DNA of 64,000 bases, from contig NZ_BMPI01000009.1 in the NCBI RefSeq assembly GCF_014647515.1, positions 62,001 through 126,000 of the forward strand, in the 5' to 3' direction. Positions 15,490 through 22,440 of this stretch are shown piece by piece; position 1 is the stretch's first letter, and every line of letters starts with the position of its first letter. The notes under the pieces were generated by a model, which saw nothing but the letters and a program-made list of their open reading frames with translations, had not been told where the DNA came from and did no database searches. The DNA comes from Dactylosporangium sucinum (GTDB lineage Bacteria > Actinomycetota > Actinomycetes > Mycobacteriales > Micromonosporaceae). The translations under genes and the position numbers were made by a program.

Positions 15490-17037
15490 GTGTTGATGAG
15501 CATCGGGGAAGTTGCCGAGCGGACCGGGTTGTCGGTCAAGCTCGTCCGGCACTGGTCGGACATCGGGGTCGTGCCCGCCTCCGGGCGGAGCGCGGGTAGG
15601 TACCGGCGGTTCGACGAGGCGGCCGTCGGGCGGCTGGAACTGGCGCGCGCACTGCGGGAGCTCGGGCTCGGGATGTCCGCCATCCGCGCGCTGCTCGACG
15701 GGGAACGCAGCGTTGCCGAGGTCGCCGCCCTGCACGCCGACGCCGTGGCGACGCAGATCCGGGCGCTGCGGGTGCAGTGCGCCGTGCTGCGGGCCGTCGC
15801 ACGGCGCGGGGCGACCGCCGAGGAGCTCGCCGCCGTGAGCAACGTCGCCCGGCTCTCCGCGGAGCAGCGGCACGCGATCGTGCAGGAGTTCCTCGTGGGC
15901 GCCGTTGGGGAGATCGATGCGAGCGGATATCGGGACGGGCTGCTCGCCGTCATGCCCGAGCTGCCCGACGAACCCGGCGACGAGCAGATCGACGCCTGGA
16001 TAGAGCTCGCCGAGCTCGTCCAGGATCCGCGGCTGCAGGAAGCCGTGCGGGGCATGGCCGAGTACGCCGCCGCGCACGCTCCCGAGACGTACGACGAACG
16101 GGACGTGGAGGTCGCCGAGGCACTGACCGACCTCTGGGTGAGCAAGGTCGCCGCCGCTATCGACAGTGGTACTCCCGCGGACTCGCCGGCGGCCGAAGCG
16201 GTCGTCGCCGAGGTGGTCGAAGCGTGGCTGCCCCTGCAGCCCGACGTCGACGTGCATGATCATCCGCGGCACAAGCTGCTCGAACAGCTGGAGATGGCCG
16301 CTGATCCGCGGGCCGAGCGGTACTGGCAGCTGCTGTGCGTGATCAACGGCCGGCCGGTGCGGGCGAGCATCGCCCGGGAGGGGCAGTGGCTGATGACCGC
16401 CCTGCGGGCCAACCCGACGCCGGGCGCCCGGGCCGAGCGCATCGCCGAGGCGCTCGCGAAGGAGGCGGAGGAGTCCGCGGCCGCCGCGTTGGCGCACTAC
16501 GAACGGGTGGTGGCCGACGTGGACGCGATCGTGGCGGCCGTCACCCGCGCGCAGTTCGCGGACCCCACGCCCTGCGCCGGGTGGACGGTCCGGGAACTGC
16601 TGAACCACCTCGTCTACGAGAACCTGATGTGGACCAGCCTCGCGGAGGGCAGTCCCCGGAGCGACTTCGCGGCGGACCACCTCGGCGACGACCACGTGGC
16701 CGCGTTCCGCGAGGCGGCGACCCGAGCCCTGATCGCGTTCCGGCGGCCCGGCATGCTGACCCAGGAGTACGGGCCGGCCAGAGGATGGCGGATCGTCGAG
16801 CAGGTCACCATCGAGCTGCTCGTCCACGGCTGGGACCTCGCCGCCGCGACCGGGCAGGACACCGACCTCGCCCCCGATGTCGCGACGGCGCTCCTCGGCC
16901 CGGTCCAGGAGATGCACCGCGACCTGCCCCGCACACCCGGCGGCTCGTTCGGCCCGGTCCAGCCGGTCCCCGCCGGGGCGACGGCCGCCGACCGGCTCGC
17001 CGCGTTCCTGGGCCGGGCACTCCCGCAGGGTTCCTGA
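15490..17037 (+). CDS. MerR regulator fused to a mycothiol-dependent maleylpyruvate isomerase-like domain
   Basis: A 515-residue fusion. Residues 1-70 are a MerR helix-turn-helix (SIGEVAERTGLSVKLVRHW, then SAGRYRRFDEAAV). About 70-325 is a helical effector region with TipAS-like features but no recognised ligand motif. From about 335 to the end is a TIGR03086/DinB-like domain (DPTPCAGWTVRELLNHLVYE, and LVHGWDLAAATGQD), the fold of mycothiol-dependent maleylpyruvate isomerases. His in NHL and HGWD could bind metal. The fused enzyme-like domain may sense a thiol adduct or act on it. GTG 15490 fits the leaderless promoter; an ATG two codons on is an alternative. A shared hairpin follows. Confidence 0.8.
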   Translation: MLMSIGEVAERTGLSVKLVRHWSDIGVVPASGRSAGRYRRFDEAAVGRLELARALRELGLGMSAIRALLDGERSVAEVAALHADAVATQIRALRVQCAVLRAVARRGATAEELAAVSNVARLSAEQRHAIVQEFLVGAVGEIDASGYRDGLLAVMPELPDEPGDEQIDAWIELAELVQDPRLQEAVRGMAEYAAAHAPETYDERDVEVAEALTDLWVSKVAAAIDSGTPADSPAAEAVVAEVVEAWLPLQPDVDVHDHPRHKLLEQLEMAADPRAERYWQLLCVINGRPVRASIAREGQWLMTALRANPTPGARAERIAEALAKEAEESAAAALAHYERVVADVDAIVAAVTRAQFADPTPCAGWTVRELLNHLVYENLMWTSLAEGSPRSDFAADHLGDDHVAAFREAATRALIAFRRPGMLTQEYGPARGWRIVEQVTIELLVHGWDLAAATGQDTDLAPDVATALLGPVQEMHRDLPRTPGGSFGPVQPVPAGATAADRLAAFLGRALPQGS

Positions 17038-17043
17038 CACGAA

Positions 17044-17073
17044 CGGAACCGGGAGGTGATCCTTCCGGTTCCG
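17044..17073. terminator. Bidirectional hairpin between convergent genes
   Basis: CGGAACCGG-GAGG, loop TGAT, then CCTT-CCGGTTCCG forms a 13-bp stem with one G-T pair. It lies in the 42-base gap between the MerR-fusion stop and the exporter stop and can serve both. Confidence 0.75.
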
Positions 17074-17079
17074 CGCGAC

Positions 17080-18489
17080 CTAGTTGGAGGAGTGACCAGC
17101 GCGACCATCCTGCCGACTCCGGCCGCCGGCTGCCGGCCCGCCGGACGGCGTAGCCGGCGAAGAGCGTCCTGAGAGCGGCGGCTGCGAGGCTGGCCGCGCT
17201 TGGGGACGACCAGCCGGGGGAATCGGGGCCGGCCGCACTGCGGCCGGCCCCGCCTCGTAGCGCCACAGCTCGGGTACCGCCCGGACCAGGAGCGCGACCG
17301 TCAGCACGGTGAGTGCTCCACCGATGCCGATTGCCGAGCGAACACCGAGCACGGCACCGCCGAAGCCGTGCAGCATGTTGGCCAGTTGTGGACCGCCCAT
17401 CAGGACGACCGTGAACGAGCCCTGGATCCGGCCGCGGAGGGCGTCATCCGTGTACGCCTGGGAGATCGCGTTGCGGAACGTGCTCAGCACGAAGTTGACG
17501 GCGCCGCCCGCGACCAGCGCCACCAACGCGATTCGCAGGTTCGCGGCCAGGCCGAGCAGCACGACGCAGCAACCCCAGGCCATCGCGGCCGATGCCATGA
17601 ACGCGCCGTGCCGCCGGGTGCGGCTGAATGTTCCCGACAGCAGCCCGGCGAGGAGCACGCCGGCTGGGTACGCCGCGAACAGCACGCCAAGCTCCGCGCC
17701 GCCGCCGGCCGGGCCGCCGTATGTACGCTCGGCCAGCTCCGGGAGCAGCGCGTGCGGCAGTGCGAAGACCATCGCGGCCAGGTCCACGGCGAGGATCGCG
17801 ATCATTACCCGGTGTCCAGCGAGGTAACGGAAGCCGTCGCCGAGCGCGCGCAGCGTGCCCGCAACCCGGATTGCCGGTGCGCCCGCCGGCGGGGGCATCT
17901 CCGGCAGCCTGGCCACCGCCCACAGCACGATGGTGAGCGCAAGCGCGTCGAACAGGTAGAGCGTGCCGAGTCCGATGGCCGGAATCAGCGCACCGGCGAG
18001 CAGCGGCCCGACGACGGCGCCGCTGTAGCGGGTCAGCGAACTGAGGCCGTTCGCCGCGACCAGTTGCTCGGTGGGCACAACGCGGGGCACCGCGGCACCC
18101 ATTGCGGTCAGGGTGGTGCCGAAGCTGACACCGTGCGCTGCGACAAGCACGAGCAGGAGCGCGACGGAGTTGAGCCCGAGCACGGCGTTCAGCCACATGC
18201 CGAGGTAGGCCAGCCCGAGGCCGGTGTTGCCGGCCAACAGCAGCCGTCGACGGTCCATCGCATCGGCAAGGGCGCCGGACCACAGCGCCGACGCGATGAG
18301 TGTGCACAACGAGACCGCGGCCGACACTCCGATCATGGCCGACGACCCGCCGAGCGTGAAGAGCTGCGTCGGCACCGCGATGAGGCTGAAGGAGCCACCG
18401 ACCGCCGTGATTGCCGACGCCACCCAGAGGCGGCGGAAGCTGGGAATCGTCAAGGGCCGGCGGTCGACGAAGTACGCGCCCAGGTTCAC
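17080..18489 (-). CDS. MFS exporter, EntS-like
   Basis: A 469-residue major facilitator with about twelve helices. The start region VNLGAYFVDRRPLTIPSFRR and the segments GALADAMDRRRLLLAGN (motif A between helices 2 and 3) and LVAANGLSSLTRYSGAVVGP match the enterobactin exporter-like MFS_3 group. The last 60 residues are a Pro/Ser/Gly-rich, probably disordered tail. GTG 18489 has an excellent GGAGGAGG six bases upstream; the open frame further upstream is not used. The substrate is unknown. EntS relatives export siderophores or small drugs, but no siderophore genes are near. Confidence 0.85.
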   Translation of the reverse strand: MNLGAYFVDRRPLTIPSFRRLWVASAITAVGGSFSLIAVPTQLFTLGGSSAMIGVSAAVSLCTLIASALWSGALADAMDRRRLLLAGNTGLGLAYLGMWLNAVLGLNSVALLLVLVAAHGVSFGTTLTAMGAAVPRVVPTEQLVAANGLSSLTRYSGAVVGPLLAGALIPAIGLGTLYLFDALALTIVLWAVARLPEMPPPAGAPAIRVAGTLRALGDGFRYLAGHRVMIAILAVDLAAMVFALPHALLPELAERTYGGPAGGGAELGVLFAAYPAGVLLAGLLSGTFSRTRRHGAFMASAAMAWGCCVVLLGLAANLRIALVALVAGGAVNFVLSTFRNAISQAYTDDALRGRIQGSFTVVLMGGPQLANMLHGFGGAVLGVRSAIGIGGALTVLTVALLVRAVPELWRYEAGPAAVRPAPIPPAGRPQARPASQPPLSGRSSPATPSGGPAAGGRSRQDGRAGHSSN

Positions 18490-18661
18490 GGAGCCCCTCC
18501 TCCCGATCGCCCGACCACGGGTCGGCACGTCGATCGTGGGGCTTACCCCTGGGGCAAGGTCCAGCCTGCCGCCGGCGCATCGCATCCGGTCGTGTGCAAG
18601 CGGATCGACAAGGTCCCGATGATCCGGGCGATGCCGTACCGCACGACGACCGCATCGCCCG

Positions 18662-18964
18662 TCACAGGTCCACCAGCTCGACCGTGACCGACGCGACGTC
18701 GCCCGGGGCAAGGGACTCGGCCTTGCGGATCGCCCGCTTGATCGGCAGCACGTAGGCGCCCCGGGCACTGTCCGGGAAGATCGAGGTCGACCAGGTGCTG
18801 CCGCCGAGCGACACCCGCACCCGCAGCGAGCCGAAGCCGCGGCGCAGCCCGCCCGCCCGGTCGCGGATCTCCTCCGACGCCTCGACCGGCAGGCTCACGA
18901 AGGTCCAGCTCTCGTCGCGCCGCGCGTCCCACACCCACAGCTCCGCGTCAAACGCCACCTCCAC
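18662..18964 (-). CDS. DUF1905-domain protein
   Basis: A 100-residue soluble protein covering one DUF1905 domain: EVAFDAELWVWDA at the start, SWTFVSLPVEASEEIR, GFGSLRVRVSLGG and a terminal GDVASVTVELVDL. These small beta-barrel proteins are common in actinobacteria and sometimes fused to YdeI-like domains. The biochemical role is unknown. GTG 18964 is five bases after GAGGAGG, a strong site. No operon partner is evident; the next gene downstream begins beyond 170 bases. Confidence 0.85.
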   Translation of the reverse strand: MEVAFDAELWVWDARRDESWTFVSLPVEASEEIRDRAGGLRRGFGSLRVRVSLGGSTWSTSIFPDSARGAYVLPIKRAIRKAESLAPGDVASVTVELVDL

Positions 18965-19106
18965 GATGCCTCCTCAGAACGGCCGGCGACCGTCCTCGAC
19001 CGACTCGACGAGGGGAATCATCGCAAACGCACCGTCCGACAGGCCGCCGAACGTGCGGTGGTGGCGGATCGCGGGAGCGTGGGCGGTACGGTAGCCAGTA
19101 GGTTCT

Positions 19107-19448
19107 TCACCGCACGAGGGTGTACCGCACCGTCTGCACCCGGATGCCGCCGTCACCGAACACGAACGTGTCGACGCCGCCCACGGCCCGGGCATCGGCG
19201 GACACCGCGGACCACTCAAGGAGCAGGACGTCACCCTCGAAGACCCGCGTCGGCACGTCCCACTCCGCGTCCGGCAGGTCCTCGAACAGCCGGGCGTAGC
19301 CCTCGCGGATCGCCGGCCGTCCCCGGAACGCCCCAGCGGGGGTGATCAGCACGGCGTCGTCGGTGAAGTCCGCCACGAGCTCGTCGAGGTCGCCGGCCAT
19401 CAGCGCCTGGGCGTGGTGCTCGAAGACGTCCTGCGGGGTGCGTGCCAT
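19107..19448 (-). CDS. SnoaL/NTF2-like protein
   Basis: A 113-residue cone-shaped alpha-beta fold protein. ARTPQDVFEHHAQALMAGDL is the typical first helix, followed by DFTDDAVLITPAG, FRGRPAIREGYARLF and a final sheet (DTFVFGDGGIRVQTVRYTL). Members act as polyketide cyclases, isomerases or stress proteins, and the active site is too variable to assign a reaction here. I chose ATG 19448 with AGGTGG five bases upstream; a GTG three codons earlier is possible. It stands alone, with the PadR/peptidase-like operon 49 bases away reading towards it. Confidence 0.8.
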   Translation of the reverse strand: MARTPQDVFEHHAQALMAGDLDELVADFTDDAVLITPAGAFRGRPAIREGYARLFEDLPDAEWDVPTRVFEGDVLLLEWSAVSADARAVGGVDTFVFGDGGIRVQTVRYTLVR

Positions 19449-19497
19449 TCCGGCCACCTACCTGCCCGGCCCGATTTCAAACCGCCGCGCGGCGGGC

Positions 19498-20178
19498 TCA
19501 GGTGATGAGGCGGCCGGAGACGGACGACACCGGCTGGCTGCCGTAGTAGCGCGAGTCGCGGGCCACCGGGCGGTTGTCGCCCAGGACGTAGATCTCGCCG
19601 TCCGGGACGGTCGCGGTGATGCACAGGGTCTCGGCGCCCTGGACGTACGGCTCGTCAAGTGGGGTGTCGTTGCGGTGCACGCGGCCGTCGGCGCAGGAGA
19701 TGCGGTCGCCCGGCAGGCCGATCACGCGGTCGACGGCGGTGTAGGTGGCTGCGCCGTCGTGGACGGTCAGGACCACCACGTCGCCGTGTCGCAGGCCGGT
19801 CACCCGGAACGAGACGCGGTCGACCAGGACGCGGTCGCTGACCCGCAGCGTGGGCTCCATCGCGCCGCTCGGGATGAAGCGGACCGTGAGCAGCAGCTGG
19901 TTGACCGCGGTCAGCGCGGCCACGGCGGCCACCGCGGCGACCGCCACGCGCAGCGGCCACCGGCGGCGGGCGGCCCACCGCTCGCGCCACGCGACCCGCA
20001 GGCCGCCGGCGACCCAGCGCACGGTCGCCCAGCGGCCGGTCACCTGGTCCAGCTCGGCGAGCACGGCCCCGCTCCACGGGCCGCGGGCGGCGCGGGCGAG
20101 CAGCCACCGGCCGGCGCGGTGCAGGTGGCTCATGCCGCGGCGCTCGCCGCTTCCGTCGCGGCTCAGGTCGCGGGTCAC
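19498..20178 (-). CDS. Signal peptidase I homologue lacking both catalytic residues
   Basis: A 226-residue protein with a cytoplasmic N-terminal region (AELDQVTGRWATVRWVAGGL, resembling the membrane-prefix segment seen after PadR genes), one membrane helix at about 85-105 and an S26 signal peptidase fold. The nucleophile motif reads PSGAMEPTL where active enzymes have SGSMEPTL, so Ser is Ala. The general-base motif reads VDRVIGLPGD where Lys-Arg is expected, so Lys is Asp. The structural motifs GDNRPVARDSRYYG and IGLPGD are intact. It is probably a pseudoenzyme that binds peptides or partners rather than cutting. Its GTG overlaps the PadR stop (GTGA), so the two are cotranslated. Confidence 0.82.
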   Translation of the reverse strand: MTRDLSRDGSGERRGMSHLHRAGRWLLARAARGPWSGAVLAELDQVTGRWATVRWVAGGLRVAWRERWAARRRWPLRVAVAAVAAVAALTAVNQLLLTVRFIPSGAMEPTLRVSDRVLVDRVSFRVTGLRHGDVVVLTVHDGAATYTAVDRVIGLPGDRISCADGRVHRNDTPLDEPYVQGAETLCITATVPDGEIYVLGDNRPVARDSRYYGSQPVSSVSGRLIT

Positions 20179-20501
20179 GACGCGGTCCGCGGGACCGGGC
20201 GGGTGGCGGGGCGGGCCGCCGCGCGGGCGGCGGCCTCGCGCCGGCGCTGCAGCGCGAGGGCCGCACCGTCGGCGGTCAGCCGGTACAGGTGGCGGGGCGG
20301 GCGGCCCGGCTGCTCGGCCGGCTCCCACCGGGTCTCCAGCAGGTCCGCCTCGGCGAGGCGGATCAGGATCGGATACAGCGAGCCGGAGGCCAGGCCCGTC
20401 TCCCGGCTCAGGTCGTAGCCGTAGCGCCAGGTCGCGGGCTCGGCCAGCAACGCGTCGAAGACCCGCAGCGTCTGCGGGGAGGAGTGCGGCAAGCGCGGCA
20501 T
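20175..20501 (-). CDS. PadR-family transcriptional repressor
   Basis: A 108-residue regulator with the PadR winged helix: LRVFDALLAEPATWRYGYDL, SRETGLASGSLYPILIRL and RPPRHLYRLTADGAALA. It has only a short basic C-terminal helix, as in the small PadR-s1 group. ATG 20501 lies six bases after a minus-strand TAGACT, so the mRNA is probably leaderless; a TTG two codons earlier is less likely. A palindrome centred on CATATG covers that -10 box, which suggests autorepression. Its partner is the overlapping signal peptidase-like gene. The inducer is unknown. Confidence 0.88.
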   Translation of the reverse strand: MPRLPHSSPQTLRVFDALLAEPATWRYGYDLSRETGLASGSLYPILIRLAEADLLETRWEPAEQPGRPPRHLYRLTADGAALALQRRREAAARAAARPATRPVPRTAS

Positions 20502-20505
20502 GCCC

Positions 20506-20527
20506 AAAGTCTACATATGAAGACTAT
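20506..20527 (-). promoter_or_regulatory. PadR operator overlapping its -10 box
   Basis: The 22-bp region AGTCTACATATGAAGACT plus flanks is palindromic at 18 of 22 positions, centred on CATATG. The minus-strand -10 TAGACT (20508-20513) lies inside it, and the PadR ATG is six bases further on. PadR proteins bind ATGT/ACAT-type dyads of this kind. Confidence 0.6.
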
Positions 20528-20546
20528 GTGCGGGAAGGGCCGGCGG

Positions 20547-20903
20547 TCACTCCACGCAGAGGCAGAACGGGTGGCCGGCCGGGTCGAGGAAGACGCGGAA
20601 CGTGGTGCCGGGCTGGTGCTCGTGCTTCGTCGCGCCCAGGGCCAGCACCGCCGCCTCGCCCGCGTCGAGGTCGTCGACGATCACGTCGAGATGCATCTGC
20701 TGCGGCCGCTCCTGGCCCGGCCAGACGGGCGGTGAGAACCCCTCCACCTGCTGGAACGAGATGGTGTGGCCGTATTCGGCCTTGATGTCGGCCCAGTCGT
20801 CGGAGATCTCGACCTTCCAGTCCAGCATCGTGCCGTAGAAGCGGGCGAGCTCGGCCGGGTCGGGGCAGTCGATGACGAGGCCGGGAAAGCGTGCGATAGC
20901 CAT
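20547..20903 (-). CDS. VOC-family (glyoxalase-like) protein
   Basis: A 118-residue protein with two beta-alpha-beta-beta-beta modules: RFPGLVIDCPDPAELARFYG opens the first, and QQMHLDVIVDDLDAG with FRVFLDPAGHPFCLC forms the second. The conserved His-Leu-Asp and the terminal GHPFCL are usual in actinobacterial VOC proteins related to bleomycin-binding or dioxygenase-like families. Function ranges from resistance by drug binding to small-molecule enzymology, and the sequence does not decide. It lies next to an exporter gene on the same strand (31-base gap downstream of it), so a resistance role is possible. Confidence 0.85.
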   Translation of the reverse strand: MAIARFPGLVIDCPDPAELARFYGTMLDWKVEISDDWADIKAEYGHTISFQQVEGFSPPVWPGQERPQQMHLDVIVDDLDAGEAAVLALGATKHEHQPGTTFRVFLDPAGHPFCLCVE

Positions 20904-20933
20904 GCGGGCACCGTACCGCCGGTTCCGGACGTT

Positions 20934-22130
20934 CTACGACCGGAACCGGGGCGCCAGCAGCGAGCCGCCGACGAACAGCAGGCCGGCCACCGAGAGGGCG
21001 GCGCCGACCCAGGCCGTGGCCAGGTACCCGTGCCCGGCCGCGATCACGACGCCGCCGAGCCACGCGCCGATCGCGTTGGCGAGGTTGAGCGCGGAGTGGT
21101 TCGACGACGCGGCCAGCGCGGGCGCGTCCGGGGACGCCTCCATGAGCCGGATCGTGAGACCGCCGCCGAGCACCTGGCAGACCAGGCCGACGGCGAAGAC
21201 GAGCAGCACCGCGGCGACCGGCGACGAGGCCGTCAGCGCGTACAGCGACAGCACCGCGGTCATCGCCACCAGCGCGCCGACGAGCGTGCCGAGCGCGGAC
21301 CGGTCGGCGAGGCGGCCGCCGAGCAGCGCGCCGATCGTCATCCCCAGGCCGAACACGGCGAGGACCCACGGCACCGCCCCGGTCGGCAGGCCGGCGACCT
21401 CGGTCAGGGTCGGCGCGACGTAGCTGTAGACGGCGAACATGCCGCCGAAGCCGACGGTGCCGGTGAGCAGCGCGATCCACACGTGCACCCGGCGGAACGC
21501 GCCCAGCTCGCGCACGATGCTCGCCCCGTCCTCGATGGCGACGGGCGGCACCCACCGGCGCACGGCGAGGATCGTCACCACGCCGATGACCGCGATCGCC
21601 GCGTAGGAGGCGCGCCAGCCGAGCAGTTGCCCGGCGAGCGTGACGAGCGGGACGCCGACCACGTTGGCCACGGTCAGCCCGACCATGACCCGCGACACGG
21701 CCCGGCCCTTGCGGTCCGGCGGGACGAGTCCGGCGGCCACGACGGAGGCGACCCCGAAGTACGCCCCGTGCGGAAGACCCGTCAGGAACCGGGCGGCGAC
21801 GAGCGACCAGATGCCCGGCGCGGCGGCGGTCAGCGCGTTGCCGGCCACGAACGCGAGCATGAGCACGAGCAGCAGCCCCCGCCGCGGCGCCCGGGCGGCG
21901 AGCGCCACGATGACCGGCGCCCCGACGACGACGCCGAGCGCGTAGGCGGTGATGCCGTACCCCATCACGGGGATCGACACCCGCAGCTCGCCGGCCATCT
22001 GCGGCAGCAGCCCCATCGTGGCGAACTCGGTGGTGCCGATCCCGAACCCGCCGATCGCGAGCGCGAACAGCGCGGCCCCGGCCGACCCGCTCGTGTTCTG
22101 GGTCGCGGCCCGGACCTGGGTGGTAGTCAC
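20934..22130 (-). CDS. MFS transporter, AraJ/Cmx-like
   Basis: A 398-residue twelve-helix permease. GIGTTEFATMGLLPQMAGEL at helix 1 is the hallmark of the DHA1 sugar-efflux/chloramphenicol group (AraJ, CmlR, PbuE). LTGLPHGAYFGVASVVAAGL (helix 4, motif C region) and GGRLADR (motif A copy) follow. It probably exports small drugs, nucleosides or arabinose-type sugars. I chose GTG 22130, eight bases after AAGGA; an ATG at 22139 is too close to that site. It is divergent from the helicase gene and shares a 310-base upstream region with it. Confidence 0.87.
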   Translation of the reverse strand: MTTTQVRAATQNTSGSAGAALFALAIGGFGIGTTEFATMGLLPQMAGELRVSIPVMGYGITAYALGVVVGAPVIVALAARAPRRGLLLVLMLAFVAGNALTAAAPGIWSLVAARFLTGLPHGAYFGVASVVAAGLVPPDRKGRAVSRVMVGLTVANVVGVPLVTLAGQLLGWRASYAAIAVIGVVTILAVRRWVPPVAIEDGASIVRELGAFRRVHVWIALLTGTVGFGGMFAVYSYVAPTLTEVAGLPTGAVPWVLAVFGLGMTIGALLGGRLADRSALGTLVGALVAMTAVLSLYALTASSPVAAVLLVFAVGLVCQVLGGGLTIRLMEASPDAPALAASSNHSALNLANAIGAWLGGVVIAAGHGYLATAWVGAALSVAGLLFVGGSLLAPRFRS

Positions 22131-22362
22131 GGCGCCCATCCTTCCCGCGGCGTGTTTCCGCAGGGGCACCGCCAGGTGACCGGGGTAATGCGCATCACGA
22201 GGAGCGCGGGTGCAACGGATCGGCGGCGCCGCGGCGCACCCGACCCGGCGTGGGTCCGGCGGCTCGCCACGGGCGTGGTGTGGGTTGGTGGAGCGCCGAG
22301 CGCCTGGCCGGCCGACCCGCTGCAATAGCGGATCTCTCCACTTTCAAGCTATACCGTACCCG

Positions 22363-22382
22363 GGGGCTTGTGGCAAGACCCC
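22363..22382 (+). promoter_or_regulatory. Rifamycin-associated element (RAE) before helR
   Basis: GGGGCTTGTGGCAAGACCCC is an inverted repeat (CTTG-TGG-CAAG core with G4/C4 ends). It closely matches the RAE found upstream of rifamycin-inducible resistance genes in actinomycetes, including helR. It lies 6-7 bases downstream of TATACCGT, a plausible -10 region at 22350-22357, so it would overlap the transcription start. The helicase start follows 58 bases later. Confidence 0.75.
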
Positions 22383-22440
22383 GGTGGTGGCGCACAATCA
22401 CCAACCGAACGAACCGAAACCCGCAAAACGGACGGTGTTT

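Noticed and set aside
22384..22440. Starting helR at GTG 22384 or 22387
   Set aside because: These codons directly abut the RAE, have no ribosome site and add an unconserved stretch before the family N-terminus.
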